Counted from the first letter of the stretch, positions 1-8,765 are shown. The stretch: 64,000 nucleotides of DNA from Pigmentiphaga sp. NML080357 (GCF_002188465.1 NZ_NINW01000037.1:310001-374000); one strand, 5' to 3'. A program made the numbers and translations. Notes: generated from the letters alone by a model not told the origin.

Positions 1-1
1 G

Positions 2-63
2 CTGTTCGTCCCGGCCATCCTCTGGGGAGGACCTCGGCGTATCGTCGTCAATATCGGCTCCTA
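2..63 (+). CDS. 3' end of an unidentified gene (partial)
   Basis: The second forward frame is open from the window edge and ends at a TAG at 61-63. The visible tail is about 20 residues, hydrophobic then basic, and ends in VVNIGS. It is too short to assign a family, and the frame may be fortuitous. Bases 64-330 after it hold no convincing gene. They probably contain the promoter of the next gene; TTGCAC at 210-215 followed 16 bases later by TATGGC is the best candidate I see. Confidence 0.2.
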
Positions 64-330
64 GGACAGCGGAAACCATTCCGCCTCGAGCGCCCAGCAA
101 GTCCGGTGCCCGGTTTCTGACCACACGTATCTATACGCCTGCGGCAAGGCATCGACAAGAAAGGATGTAACGCTTGCCTACGGCCTTCGTGCGTCGGAGC
201 GCGAGGCATTTGCACGGAAACCGAAACAAACTATGGCGGCGAGCCCCGTTTTTCCCGGCAAGCGCACCTCATAAGCTGGCGTCTGCCCTGGCGGACCATC
301 CGGGTTCGCCGCGATTCTCAAGGAGTTCTC

Positions 331-942
331 ATGAACATCGCCATCATCGGCGCCACCGGCAATGTAGGCAGCCGCCTCGTCGACGAAGCTCTCTCGCGAG
401 GCCACCGGGTCACCGCCATCGCCCGCCATGCCTCGTCGCTTGCCGCCCGGCCCGGACTCGTCACGCGGAACATCGACCTCGCGGATGGCGCCGCGCTCGC
501 CGCGGCGCTGCGGGGCCACGATGCGGTCCTCAGCGGCGTACGCTTCCAACCGGTACCGCTGGATGCCGTCGTCGCGCCGGTCAAGCAGGCCGGCGTAAGC
601 CGCCTGCTGGTCGTCGGCGGGGCGGGCAGCCTGGAAGTCGCGCCCGGCGCGGCCCTCGTCGACACCCCCGATTTCCCGCCCGAGTACAAGGCCGAAGCGC
701 AGGCCGGCCGCGCCTGGCTGGATGGACTGCGCCGGGAGAAGGACCTGGAATGGACGTTCCTGTCGCCGTCGGCGCTGTTCGTGCCCGGCGAACGCACGGG
801 CAAGTTCCGCCTGGGTGGCGACGCGCTGCTTACGGCGGCCGACGGCCGCAGCTGGATATCGATGGAAGACTTCGCCATCGCCATGCTGGATGAAGTGGAG
901 AATCCCTCGCACGTGCGGCAGCGCTTCACCGTGGGGTACTGA
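331..942 (+). CDS. NAD(P)-binding oxidoreductase, NmrA/YwnB-like atypical SDR
   Basis: A 203-residue protein opening with the Rossmann motif GATGNVG (residues 7-13), which in atypical short-chain dehydrogenases binds the NAD(P) dinucleotide. The helix and strand after it (RGHRVTAIAR) are typical of NmrA/YwnB-type NAD(P)H-binding proteins. The length fits the single-domain YwnB group. No Tyr-x3-Lys pair of classical SDRs is evident, so it may be a redox sensor or a reductase for an unknown small molecule. The start has a strong AAGGAG at 319-324. It stands alone: the next gene begins 150 bases downstream. Substrate is unknown. Confidence 0.75.
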   Translation: MNIAIIGATGNVGSRLVDEALSRGHRVTAIARHASSLAARPGLVTRNIDLADGAALAAALRGHDAVLSGVRFQPVPLDAVVAPVKQAGVSRLLVVGGAGSLEVAPGAALVDTPDFPPEYKAEAQAGRAWLDGLRREKDLEWTFLSPSALFVPGERTGKFRLGGDALLTAADGRSWISMEDFAIAMLDEVENPSHVRQRFTVGY

Positions 943-1092
943 ACCGGCGTCGCGACCGGGCAACGGCCGCCGGCGGGCGCCGGCGGGCGCCCGTGGGCGG
1001 CGTTACATGTAGCCACGACTGCAACAGACAGAACAAACCGCTGACGGGCGCGGCCCCATACAGTCGAACTACCGCAGTATCGGAGAATGTGT

Positions 1093-1410
1093 ATGAAACG
1101 GCTGGCAATGGCGGGACTGCTTGGCACGGCCCTGATCGCCATCAGCGCGACGGCCCACGCCCGGGTCAGCGTCTCTATCGGCATCGGCGTGCCGGGATTC
1201 GTGTACGGCCCGCCGCCCGTCTATATCGCCCCCGCGCCGGTGTATGTCGCTCCTCCCCCCGTCATGGTGGTGCCGGGGCCGATCGAATACGTTCCCTACG
1301 ACCCGTATTGGCGCGAGCGGCGCTGGCGGGAAGAGCGCTGGCGTGAATACCGGCGCTGGGACCACGACCGGCACTATCACGACAGGCATTACCACCGGCG
1401 CCGCGACTAA
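1093..1410 (+). CDS. Small exported Pro/Val-rich protein with His/Arg-rich tail
   Basis: About 105 residues. A signal peptide (MKRLAMAGLL... cleaving near AHA) is followed by a low-complexity stretch rich in Pro, Val, Tyr and Ala (about residues 38-65) and a tail packed with Arg, Trp, His, Asp and Tyr. This matches the small PXPV-repeat proteins common in Burkholderiales, whose function is not established. An ATG at 1087 is in frame, but GGAG at 1082-1085 sits almost on it and is correctly spaced (7 bases) for the ATG at 1093, so I use 1093. A strong terminator follows the stop, so the gene is monocistronic. The His/Asp-rich tail could bind metal, but that is speculation. Confidence 0.7.
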   Translation: MKRLAMAGLLGTALIAISATAHARVSVSIGIGVPGFVYGPPPVYIAPAPVYVAPPPVMVVPGPIEYVPYDPYWRERRWREERWREYRRWDHDRHYHDRHYHRRRD

Positions 1411-1415
1411 CGGCG

Positions 1416-1446
1416 AAACGGCCCCCTCGGGGGCCGTTTTCTTTGC
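1416..1446 (+). terminator. Rho-independent terminator after the PXPV protein
   Basis: Arms AACGGCCCCC (1417-1426) and GGGGGCCGTT (1429-1438) form a near-perfect GC-rich hairpin ending in TTTTCTTT. It lies 7 bases after the stop of the small exported protein and insulates it from the cyd operon. Confidence 0.85.
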
Positions 1447-1472
1447 GCGGACGGCGCGTATATCGCCGCAAA

Positions 1473-1486
1473 TTGACGCAGATCAT
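1473..1486 (+). promoter_or_regulatory. FNR/ANR box upstream of cydD
   Basis: TTGACGCAGATCAT matches the FNR/ANR dyad TTGAT-N4-ATCAA in nine of ten defined positions up to T/C and A/T changes at the edges. Its centre is at 1479.5. A weak -10 (GATAAC, 1507-1512) would give a start near 1520, so the box would be centred near -41.5, the class II activator position. This fits oxygen-limited induction of cytochrome bd. The exact transcription start is inferred. Confidence 0.7.
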
Positions 1487-1534
1487 TGTATCCATGCATG
1501 AGCACTGATAACTTAGTGTCGATCACACGTCACC

Positions 1535-3259
1535 ATGCCGGGAGTACGCCCCCTGTCCACGCCCGCCTCCCCGCCTCCCGCCGATCCGCTCCGGCCAAAG
1601 TCCGGCGATTGGCTGCAACTGGCCGGTTCGCTCCTGTGGCTGGCCCAGGCCGGCATATTGGCCGCCGCCGTGGAGCGCATGGCCGCGGCCCCTGGCGATG
1701 TGACGAGCGGCGTCCTGGCCACCGCGGGTTTCCTCGGCGTGGGCCTGTGCCGATCGGGCCTGGAAGCCTGGGGCACGCGCCTGAGCTTTCGAGCGGCCCG
1801 CGCTCGCATCGGGGCATACCGTGCCGGGGCGATCGCCGCCCTGGCCACCGGGTCGCCGCTCGACAAGCGGCGGCCCGCCGCCGGCCATGCCGCCAGCGTG
1901 GTGGCTGAACAGGCCGACGCCGCGCTGCCTTATCTGGCGCGCTATCCAGCCGTGCAGTTGAAGGTCGCCATCGTCCCCATCGCCATCCTGGCGGCCGTCG
2001 TTCCGCTGTCGTGGATAGCCGGATTGGTCCTGCTGGTTTCGGCCCCCCTCATCCCGATCTTCATGGCGCTGGTAGGCTGGCGCGCCCAGCGCGCGAGTCA
2101 GGCGCACCTGGCCGAGATGGGCTCGCTCAACGCTTTCCTGCTCGATCGCCTGCGGGGCCTGGCCACGCTGCGCGCGCTCGGCGCCGTCGAGACCACCACC
2201 CGCCGGCTCGCAAACGTCGCGCAAACACTGCGTACGCGTACCATGGCGGTACTTCGTATCGCCTTCCTGTCTTCGGCGGTGCTGGAGCTGTTCGCCGCCA
2301 TCGGGGTAGCCATGGTCGCCGTCTATGTGGGGTTCCACCTGCTGGGCCAGTTGCCGTTCGGCACGTGGGGCGACGCGCTGACGCTGGGCCAAGGGCTCTT
2401 CGTGCTGTTGCTGGCGCCCAGTTTCTTCGACCCCTTGCGCGAGCTTTCGGCGGTCTGGCACGACCGCGCCTCGGGCCGCGCGGCGCTGGACGCGCTGCGG
2501 ACGCTATCCGCAGCGCCCGTCAAGCTGGTGGGCGCGGCCTCGCCGCTCCCGCGCGACGGCGGAACCCCGCTGCGCCCTGCCCCGGCCGTCGAGATGGCTG
2601 GCGTGACGTTCGACCATCCCGCCTCCGGCCAGCCGCTTTTCCGGGCGCTGGATCTGCACGTGGCACCAGGCGAACGGGTGGCCGTAATCGGTCCTAGCGG
2701 GTCCGGCAAATCCACCCTGCTCGCACTCGTGGCGGGCCTGCTGCCCGCCCGTTCCGGCCGCATCGCGGTAGGCGGCACGGCGCTCGACGATAGGACCGCG
2801 CCGGCGCTGCGCTCGCGCATGGCGTGGATAGGACAACGGCCGCACGTCTTCGCCGGCACGCTGCGCTTCAATGTCGGCCTGGGCCGCTCCGCGGTGGACG
2901 CGGGTGCCATCGACGCTGCGCTGGCGGCCGCCACCTTGGAAGGGTTGACCGGCGCGGCGGCCGGCCGCCCGCTCGGGGAGTCGGGGGCCGGCCTGTCGGG
3001 CGGGGAATGCCTGCGCCTGGCGATCGCGCGGGCAGCCGCCGACAAAACCTGCGATCTCTGGCTGGCCGACGAGCCCACCGCCCACCTGGACGCCGCTACC
3101 GCGCGTGAACTGACGCGGCGGCTGCTGGCGCAAGCGGCGGGCAAGACCTTGATCGTCGCGACCCACGACCCCGAGCTGGCTGCCCGCATGGACCGGGTGA
3201 TCGACCTGACCGAGCCGGCGCGGGACGAGCGGCCTCTGGTCCGGGAGCAACGGGCATGA
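1535..3259 (+). CDS. cydD: Thiol reductant ABC exporter subunit CydD
   Basis: A 574-residue half-transporter: transmembrane domain with six predicted helices (about residues 25-320) and a C-terminal ATPase. Visible are Walker A GPSGSGKST (about residues 387-395), the ABC signature LSGGE and Walker B LWLADEPT. CydDC is a heterodimeric inner-membrane exporter of glutathione and cysteine to the periplasm and is needed to assemble the heme sites of cytochrome bd. The length is close to E. coli CydD (588). It is first in cydDCABX, overlaps cydC by four bases (ATGA), and has no obvious Shine-Dalgarno before its ATG. Regulation is likely through the FNR box at 1473-1486. Confidence 0.93.
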   Translation: MPGVRPLSTPASPPPADPLRPKSGDWLQLAGSLLWLAQAGILAAAVERMAAAPGDVTSGVLATAGFLGVGLCRSGLEAWGTRLSFRAARARIGAYRAGAIAALATGSPLDKRRPAAGHAASVVAEQADAALPYLARYPAVQLKVAIVPIAILAAVVPLSWIAGLVLLVSAPLIPIFMALVGWRAQRASQAHLAEMGSLNAFLLDRLRGLATLRALGAVETTTRRLANVAQTLRTRTMAVLRIAFLSSAVLELFAAIGVAMVAVYVGFHLLGQLPFGTWGDALTLGQGLFVLLLAPSFFDPLRELSAVWHDRASGRAALDALRTLSAAPVKLVGAASPLPRDGGTPLRPAPAVEMAGVTFDHPASGQPLFRALDLHVAPGERVAVIGPSGSGKSTLLALVAGLLPARSGRIAVGGTALDDRTAPALRSRMAWIGQRPHVFAGTLRFNVGLGRSAVDAGAIDAALAAATLEGLTGAAAGRPLGESGAGLSGGECLRLAIARAAADKTCDLWLADEPTAHLDAATARELTRRLLAQAAGKTLIVATHDPELAARMDRVIDLTEPARDERPLVREQRA

Positions 3260-4956
3260 AAGGAAGCCATCGCGACCGCGCCGCGGCGCTGGCCGTGCTG
3301 CGGCTGTTCTTCGCCCGCCGGGGCCGCCTGCTGACGGGAGGCGCGGCGCTGGCGGCATTGACCGTGATCGCCGGCATGGCCTTGATGGGGCTGTCGGGCT
3401 GGTTCATCACCGCTACCGCTCTCGCCGGCCTCGCCGCCGGCACCGCCCTGGCCTTCGACGTCTTCACGCCGGGCGCCGGCATCCGGCTGCTGGCCTTGAT
3501 CCGGACCGCCGCCCGCTACGGCGAGCGGGTGGTCACCCACGATGCCGCGCTGGCGGTCGTGGCCGCCCTGCGCCCCCGCCTGTTCGCAGGCTGGGCTCGT
3601 CCGGATGCGGCCCGCAAGCTGCTGGCGCGCCCGGCTCGCCTGCTGTTCAGGTTGACCGCCGATGCCGATGCACTCGACGGGCTGTATCTGCGGCTGCTGG
3701 TTCCGGCGGGCGCCGCCTGTGCGACGATCGCCGTGACGGGAATCGCGCTCGGTGCGATCAGCCTGCCGCTGGGGCTGGGCGTCGCGGCCTGGCTGCTGGC
3801 GGCGGGCGTTGCCGCCGGGGCATGGACGGCACGGCGCAGCCGCCGCGCCTCCCGCAAGCGGGTGCACGCCATCGAAGTCCTGCGCGCCGAGACGATCGAC
3901 CTGGTCTCCGGACAGGCCGAACTCCTGATGGCGGGCCGCCTGGGCGCGCAATGCGAGGCCCTCGCCCGCACGGAAAGCCGGCTCGCCCGGGCGGACGACG
4001 CGATCAACCGCGCCGACGCCGAGGGCGCGTTCCTGCAATCGGCCGCGGCCGGAATCGCCATGGCCGCCACGCTGGCCGGCTGCGTCCTGCTGGTCGCCGC
4101 CGGCACGATCGGCGCCCCGGGGGCGGCGCTGGCGCTGCTGCTGGTGCTCGCGAGCGCAGAGCCGATGGCGCCGCTGCGCCGGGGAGCGCTGGAGCTGGCC
4201 CGTATCATGATCGCCGTCCGGCGGCTGGCGCCGCGGCTGGAGAGCCGGCCCGAGCCGGCCCCTGCGGCCGACGGCGACGACATCCGGCTGCGGGAGGTCA
4301 CCCTGCGCCACGGCACGCCGGACGCGGCAGTCCCCCCCGTGCTGGACCGGGTATCGCTAACGATACGCGCAGGCGAACGGGTAGCGCTCATCGGCCCCAG
4401 CGGAGCCGGCAAATCGACGCTGCTGGCGCTCATCGCGGGAGAACGCGCGCCGACCGCTGGCCGGATCGCGGCGCCGCCCGCCTGCCTGCTGACACAGCGC
4501 ACGGAACTCTTCCAGGACAGCGTGCGCGACAACCTGCGCCTGGCCTGTCCGGACGCCGACGACGAGGCCTTGTGGGCAGCGCTGCGCGCCGCGGGGCTGG
4601 CCCAGGCCATCGCCGCGCTGCCCACAGGCCTCGATACCCTCCTTGGCGAGAACGGGCTCGGCCTGTCCGGCGGACAGGCGAGACGGCTGGCGCTCGCGCG
4701 GCTGTTCCTGCGCCCCACGCGGCTCTGGCTGCTGGACGAGCCCAGCGAGGGCCTGGACGCGGCGACCGCGCGCGATGTGCTCGCGCGGCTGGCCGAACAG
4801 GCGCGCGACCGCACCGTGGTCGTCGCCACCCACATCCGGCGGGAGGCCGCGCTGGCGGACCGCCTCATCGTATTAAGCGGCGCAACCGTGGTCGGCGACC
4901 TGCCGCGCGGCACGCCCGCCTTCGACTATCAACTCCATACCCTGCGCCCGGACTGA
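3256..4956 (+). CDS. cydC: Thiol reductant ABC exporter subunit CydC
   Basis: The 566-residue partner of CydD. An N-terminal ABC membrane domain is followed by an ATPase with Walker A GPSGAGKST, signature LSGGQ and Walker B LWLLDEPSEGLD. The ATG lies inside the cydD stop (ATGA), so translation is probably coupled and the two subunits made in equal amounts. In E. coli the heterodimer exports reduced thiols and binds heme. Gene order cydD then cydC, directly followed by cydA, supports the assignment over other ABC exporters. Confidence 0.92.
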   Translation: MKGSHRDRAAALAVLRLFFARRGRLLTGGAALAALTVIAGMALMGLSGWFITATALAGLAAGTALAFDVFTPGAGIRLLALIRTAARYGERVVTHDAALAVVAALRPRLFAGWARPDAARKLLARPARLLFRLTADADALDGLYLRLLVPAGAACATIAVTGIALGAISLPLGLGVAAWLLAAGVAAGAWTARRSRRASRKRVHAIEVLRAETIDLVSGQAELLMAGRLGAQCEALARTESRLARADDAINRADAEGAFLQSAAAGIAMAATLAGCVLLVAAGTIGAPGAALALLLVLASAEPMAPLRRGALELARIMIAVRRLAPRLESRPEPAPAADGDDIRLREVTLRHGTPDAAVPPVLDRVSLTIRAGERVALIGPSGAGKSTLLALIAGERAPTAGRIAAPPACLLTQRTELFQDSVRDNLRLACPDADDEALWAALRAAGLAQAIAALPTGLDTLLGENGLGLSGGQARRLALARLFLRPTRLWLLDEPSEGLDAATARDVLARLAEQARDRTVVVATHIRREAALADRLIVLSGATVVGDLPRGTPAFDYQLHTLRPD

Positions 4957-4972
4957 GGAGGAATCGGCCACC

Positions 4973-6562
4973 ATGGACCTCGACATCGTTTCGCTATCGC
5001 GCCTGCAGTTCGCGTTGACGGCGCTCTATCACTTCCTCTTCGTCCCGCTCACTCTCGGGCTGTCCGTGGTCATCGCCATCATGGAGACGGTGTACGTGAT
5101 GACGGGCCGCAAGATCTGGCGCCAGATGACCAAATTCTGGGGCACGCTGTTCGGCATCAATTTCGTGCTCGGCGTCGCCACGGGCCTGGTCATGGAATTC
5201 CAGTTCGGCATGAACTGGAGCTACTACAGCCACTACGTCGGCGACATCTTCGGCGCGCCGCTCGCCCTGGAAGGGTTGATGGCGTTCTTCCTGGAGGCCA
5301 CCTTCGTCGGGCTGTTCTTCTTCGGCTGGAACAAACTCTCGCGCGTCGGCCACCTGGTGGCGACCTGGTGCGTGGCGCTGGGTTCGAACTTCTCCGCGCT
5401 GTGGATACTGATCGCCAACGGCTGGATGCAGAATCCCGTCGGCTCGGCCTTCAACCCCGAAACCATGCGGATGGAAATCACCGACTTCTTCGCGGTGCTG
5501 ACCAATCCCGTGGCGCAGGCCAAGTTCGTCCACACCGTGTCCGCGGGCTATGTCACCGCCTCGGTGTTCGTGCTCGGCGTTTCAGCCTGGTACCTGCTCA
5601 AGGGCCGCCACATCGACGTCGCCAAGCGGTCGATGACGGTGGCCGCCTCGTTCGGCCTCGCCTCGGCGCTGTCGGTGGTAGTCCTGGGCGACGAAAGCGG
5701 CTATCTGTCGACCGAGCACCAGAAGATGAAACTCGCCGCGATCGAGGGGATGTGGGAGACCGAGCCGGCGCCCGCGCCGTTCACCATCGTCGGCATCCCG
5801 GACCAGAAAGCGCGCGAAACCCACTACGCCGTGCGCATCCCGGCGGTCATGGGCCTGATCGGCACGCGCTCGCTCACCACCGAGATCCCCGGCATCGACA
5901 CGCTGGTGGAACATGCCAAGGAGCGGATACGCAGCGGCATCGTGGCTTTCGACGCCCTGCAACGCATACGGGCGTCGGGCAGCTCCACAGCCGTCGCCGC
6001 GGCCGACCGCGACGCCCTCGAGGAGCACGGCCGCGACCTCGGCTACGCGCTGCTGCTCAAGCGCTACGTGGACGACCCGCGCCAGGCGACGCCGCAGCAG
6101 ATCGACCAGGCGGCCGAGGATACCGTCCCCATGGTCCTGCCGCTGTTCTGGGCGTTCCGCATCATGGTCGCGCTGGGCTTCTTCTTCATCCTCTTGATGG
6201 CGACGTTCTTCGTGCTGTCCGCGCGGCGCCGGCTCGATGCCCATCGCTGGCTGCTCAAGGTCGCGGTCTATTCCATCCCGCTGCCCTGGATCGCCGCGGA
6301 GCTGGGCTGGTTCGTGGCCGAATTCGGCCGGCAGCCTTGGATCATCGAAGGCGTGCTGCCCACCGCGGCCGCGGTTTCCGATCTCGGGGCCGGCACGGTG
6401 CTACTCACGATTCTCGGCTTCACCGCGCTCTACACGGTGCTCTTCATCGTCGAAATGGGCCTCATGCTGCGCGCCATCCGCAAGGGCGTCGAACCGGACC
6501 CGGACCCGGAAGTCCGGCTCGTGGCGCCGCACCTGTCCCAACGCCTTACCGCCCAGGAGTAA
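4973..6562 (+). CDS. cydA: Cytochrome bd ubiquinol oxidase subunit I
   Basis: 529 residues, an integral membrane protein that oxidises quinol and carries hemes b558, b595 and d. Family residues are present: His in ALYHFLFVPLTLG (near residue 20), His in KFVHTVSAGY (near 186), Met in FRIMVALG, and the GWFVAEFGRQPW motif. The quinol-binding loop is the long E. coli type with EHQKMKLAAIEGMWETEPAP intact. It is therefore canonical CydA rather than the short-loop CioA form. GGAGG at 4958-4962 supports the ATG. It follows cydC by 16 bases. Confidence 0.97.
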   Translation: MDLDIVSLSRLQFALTALYHFLFVPLTLGLSVVIAIMETVYVMTGRKIWRQMTKFWGTLFGINFVLGVATGLVMEFQFGMNWSYYSHYVGDIFGAPLALEGLMAFFLEATFVGLFFFGWNKLSRVGHLVATWCVALGSNFSALWILIANGWMQNPVGSAFNPETMRMEITDFFAVLTNPVAQAKFVHTVSAGYVTASVFVLGVSAWYLLKGRHIDVAKRSMTVAASFGLASALSVVVLGDESGYLSTEHQKMKLAAIEGMWETEPAPAPFTIVGIPDQKARETHYAVRIPAVMGLIGTRSLTTEIPGIDTLVEHAKERIRSGIVAFDALQRIRASGSSTAVAAADRDALEEHGRDLGYALLLKRYVDDPRQATPQQIDQAAEDTVPMVLPLFWAFRIMVALGFFFILLMATFFVLSARRRLDAHRWLLKVAVYSIPLPWIAAELGWFVAEFGRQPWIIEGVLPTAAAVSDLGAGTVLLTILGFTALYTVLFIVEMGLMLRAIRKGVEPDPDPEVRLVAPHLSQRLTAQE

Positions 6563-6565
6563 GCC

Positions 6566-7720
6566 ATGATTCTGCATACCCTCATCGATTACGACGTACT
6601 GCGGATGATCTGGTGGGCCTTGCTGGCCATCCTGCTGATCGCCTTCGCGCTGACGGACGGCTTCGACCTGGGCACCGGCATGCTGTTGCCGTTCGTCGGC
6701 CGCACCGACATCGAACGCCGGGTGGTGATCAACACCATCGGTCCCGTATGGGAAGGCAACCAGGTGTGGCTGATCCTGGGTGGCGGCGCGATCTTCGCGG
6801 CCTGGCCGCCGTTGTACGCGGTGTCGTTCTCGGGCTTCTACCTGGCGATGTTCGCCATCTTGTTCGCGCTGATCCTGCGGCCGGTAGGGTTCAAGTACCG
6901 CAGCAAGCGCGAAAGCGTCCGCTGGCGCGCGTCCTGGGACTGGGCGCTGTTCATCGGCGGCCTGGTGCCGTCGCTGATCTTCGGCGTGGCGGTGGGCAAC
7001 GTGCTGCTGGGCGTGCCGTTCCGCCTCGACAGCGACCTGCGCATTTTCTATGACGGCACCTTCTTCGGGCTGCTGTCGCCGTTCGCCCTGCTGTGCGGCC
7101 TGGTGTCGGTCGCCATGCTGGCCATGCAGGGCGCGGCCTGGCTGGTGCTCAAGACCCGCGGCACGGTGGCCGACCGGGCCCGCGCGTACGGCAGCGTGGC
7201 GGCGCTGGCCACCCTGCTGCTGTTCGCCCTCGGAGGCCTCGCGTTGTGGAACTGGGTCGACGGCTACCGCATCACCAGCGCCATCGATACGGCGGGGCCG
7301 TCCAACCCGCTGCGCAAGACGGCCGAAATCGCGGCCGGGGCATGGTTCGGCAACTACAGGAACCACCCCTGGCTCGCGCTGGCGCCCGCGGCGGGTCTGG
7401 CGGGCGCGGCGCTGGCCCTGCTCTTCCTGCGCCTGCGCAGCGAGGTGGCGGCATTGCTTGCGAGCTCGCTGTCCATCCTGGGCATCATCGTCACCGTGGG
7501 GGTCACCCTATTCCCGTTCCTGCTGCCCTCGTCCATCGACCCTCGCGCCAGCCTCACGCTCTGGGACGCCTCGTCCAGCCACCTGACGCTGTTCATTATG
7601 CTGGTCGCCGCCGTCATTTTCGTCCCGCTCATCGTTGCCTATACCTCGTGGGTCTACCGGGTCCTGTGGGGCAAGGTCGACGAAACGTCCGTCAACGATC
7701 CCGGCAACCACGCCTATTGA
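6566..7720 (+). CDS. cydB: Cytochrome bd ubiquinol oxidase subunit II
   Basis: 384 residues with eight or nine predicted membrane helices, starting MILHTLIDYDVLRMIWW. The family motifs TDGFDLGTGMLLPF and GPVWEGNQVWLILGGG are present. CydB is the structural partner of CydA. It lies three bases after the cydA stop, with GGAG in the cydA tail as ribosome site. The length is close to E. coli CydB (379). No truncation or frameshift. Confidence 0.97.
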   Translation: MILHTLIDYDVLRMIWWALLAILLIAFALTDGFDLGTGMLLPFVGRTDIERRVVINTIGPVWEGNQVWLILGGGAIFAAWPPLYAVSFSGFYLAMFAILFALILRPVGFKYRSKRESVRWRASWDWALFIGGLVPSLIFGVAVGNVLLGVPFRLDSDLRIFYDGTFFGLLSPFALLCGLVSVAMLAMQGAAWLVLKTRGTVADRARAYGSVAALATLLLFALGGLALWNWVDGYRITSAIDTAGPSNPLRKTAEIAAGAWFGNYRNHPWLALAPAAGLAGAALALLFLRLRSEVAALLASSLSILGIIVTVGVTLFPFLLPSSIDPRASLTLWDASSSHLTLFIMLVAAVIFVPLIVAYTSWVYRVLWGKVDETSVNDPGNHAY

Positions 7721-7737
7721 ACCTGGGAGGAACGAGC

Positions 7738-7920
7738 ATGTGGTACTTTTCCTGGATATTGGGGCTAGGCCTGGCCGCGGCTTTCGCCGTCCTGAATGCG
7801 ATGTGGTATGAGCTAATGGAGGAAGGCCCCTCCCTTCGCGCTGGCGCGCGCCCCCCAGGGGGCGGTGCCGGCGGACTGGCGGAGCCAGATCCGCCGCATT
7901 CCGGGGTACGGCGCGGCTGA
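7738..7920 (+). CDS. cydX: Cytochrome bd small subunit CydX with repeat-encoded tail
   Basis: A 60-codon frame preceded by GGGAGG (7724-7729). Residues 1-29 look like CydX: MWYFSWILG followed by one hydrophobic helix and Trp-Tyr-Glu. CydX stabilises the oxidase hemes and is normally about 37 residues. Here the sequence enters the intergenic repeat near base 7825 without a stop, so residues 30-60 (Pro/Gly/Arg-rich) are encoded by the repeat and the stop is the first one met inside it. The conserved N-terminal segment makes the gene call safe; whether the tail is tolerated or trimmed is unknown. Confidence 0.85.
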   Translation: MWYFSWILGLGLAAAFAVLNAMWYELMEEGPSLRAGARPPGGGAGGLAEPDPPHSGVRRG

Positions 7921-7945
7921 CGTCGTGCGGCGTTTTTTTGCCGCC
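7825..7945 (+). repeat. Intergenic repeat, copy 1, with GGCGTTTTTTT flank
   Basis: A forward copy of the family: C-rich start, CGCGCTGGCGCGCG dyad, CCCCCCAGGGGG, then the stem CGGACTGGC/GCCAGATCCG and CGCATTCCGGGG. It continues into GGCTGACGTCGTGCGGCGT plus a T-run (7914-7938), a flank shared with the inner arms of the doublet at 42378-42454. It begins inside cydX. Confidence 0.8.
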
Positions 7946-8062
7946 CGGTGGCAGGCGGAAGGTGGCACGCCGTGCGCGGCCAGCCTGGTAGCGCTCCGGG
8001 ATCATGCGGTAGCGGCTCGGTGCGCTGAGGAGCGGCGAATAGGCAGCTCGAGGAATGGCAGC

Positions 8063-8668
8063 ATGACGACCTGGGACCAACGGTTTTCTCAACCTGGATA
8101 CAAGTACGGAACGGAGCCCAACCGGTTTCTGGTGGAGCAGGAATCCCGCCTGCCTCCCGGCAGCCGGGTGCTCCTGCCGGGCGACGGCGAAGGACGCAAC
8201 AGTGTCTGGCTGGCCGAACGGGGCCACCAGGTACTGGCAGTGGACAACTCGCAGGTCGGACTCGACAAGGCGCTGGCGCTGGCATCCACGCGGGGCGTCA
8301 CCATCACCACCCTCAACGTCGACCTGGCTGCCTGGACGCCGCCCGCGGCTACCTGTTCCGGGGTAGTCCTGATCTACGTCCATCTGCCGGGCGCGATCCG
8401 CACCGAGGCTCACCGCCGCCTGGCGCGCTCGCTGGCGCCGGGCGGATGGCTGATCCTGGAATCCTTCCATCCGCGCCAGCTCGGCTACCAGAGCGGCGGG
8501 CCGCGCGACGCCGACATGCTGTGCGACCTTGCCGGCGTACGCGCCGATTTCTCCCCGTTGCTCGAAGAAGTCCTCGCCTGGGAGGGCGAGGTCGTGCTGG
8601 ACGAGGGCGAAGGCCACCGGGGACCGGCCTTCGTCACCCGCTACGTGGGCCGGATGCCCGCGGCGTGA
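8063..8668 (+). CDS. SAM-dependent methyltransferase, TehB/thiopurine-type class I
   Basis: 201 residues. The N-terminus WDQRFSQPGYKYGTEPN is typical of a class I methyltransferase group related to TehB. The SAM-binding motif I appears as VLLPGDGEGRNSVWLAERGH (G-D-G-E-G-R-N), followed by the acidic VDNS end of strand 2. A later LILESFHPRQLGY segment is also typical. The frame is open further upstream into the repeat, but GAGGA at 8050-8054 and loss of similarity before WDQRF support the start at 8063. Substrate is unknown; tellurite or a thiol/halide are possibilities for relatives. It follows cydX but is separated from it by the repeat. Confidence 0.8.
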   Translation: MTTWDQRFSQPGYKYGTEPNRFLVEQESRLPPGSRVLLPGDGEGRNSVWLAERGHQVLAVDNSQVGLDKALALASTRGVTITTLNVDLAAWTPPAATCSGVVLIYVHLPGAIRTEAHRRLARSLAPGGWLILESFHPRQLGYQSGGPRDADMLCDLAGVRADFSPLLEEVLAWEGEVVLDEGEGHRGPAFVTRYVGRMPAA

Positions 8669-8714
8669 CGCCCCGCCGTCCGGCGGACGGCTCGAGCATG
8701 GCCGCCATTTATTT

Positions 8715-8741
8715 TTAGAACAAAAATCATTACTATTTGCC
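8715..8741 (+). promoter_or_regulatory. AT-rich promoter region with weak Fur-box resemblance
   Basis: A short AT-rich island in GC-rich DNA, including AAAAATCATTACTATTTG (8722-8739). This resembles one and a half Fur hexamers (NATWAT units). It lies 25 bases before the small membrane protein that precedes a PepSY reductase-like gene, a pairing often iron-regulated. The match is partial. Confidence 0.35.
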
Positions 8742-8765
8742 TTTTCCCTAATCAAGAGAACACCG

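Noticed and set aside
950-1005. GC-rich tandem (GCCGGCGGGC twice) after the NmrA-like gene as a regulatory element
   Set aside because: Only two short copies in already GC-rich DNA; no clear hairpin with T-run or motif.
2323-4311. Long minus-strand frame opposite cydD and cydC
   Set aside because: Both ABC genes on the plus strand have all motifs; the antisense product has none.
7865-8668. Longer methyltransferase starting inside the repeat
   Set aside because: The added residues derive from the repeat and its flank; a good ribosome site and the conserved N-terminus fit the ATG at 8063.
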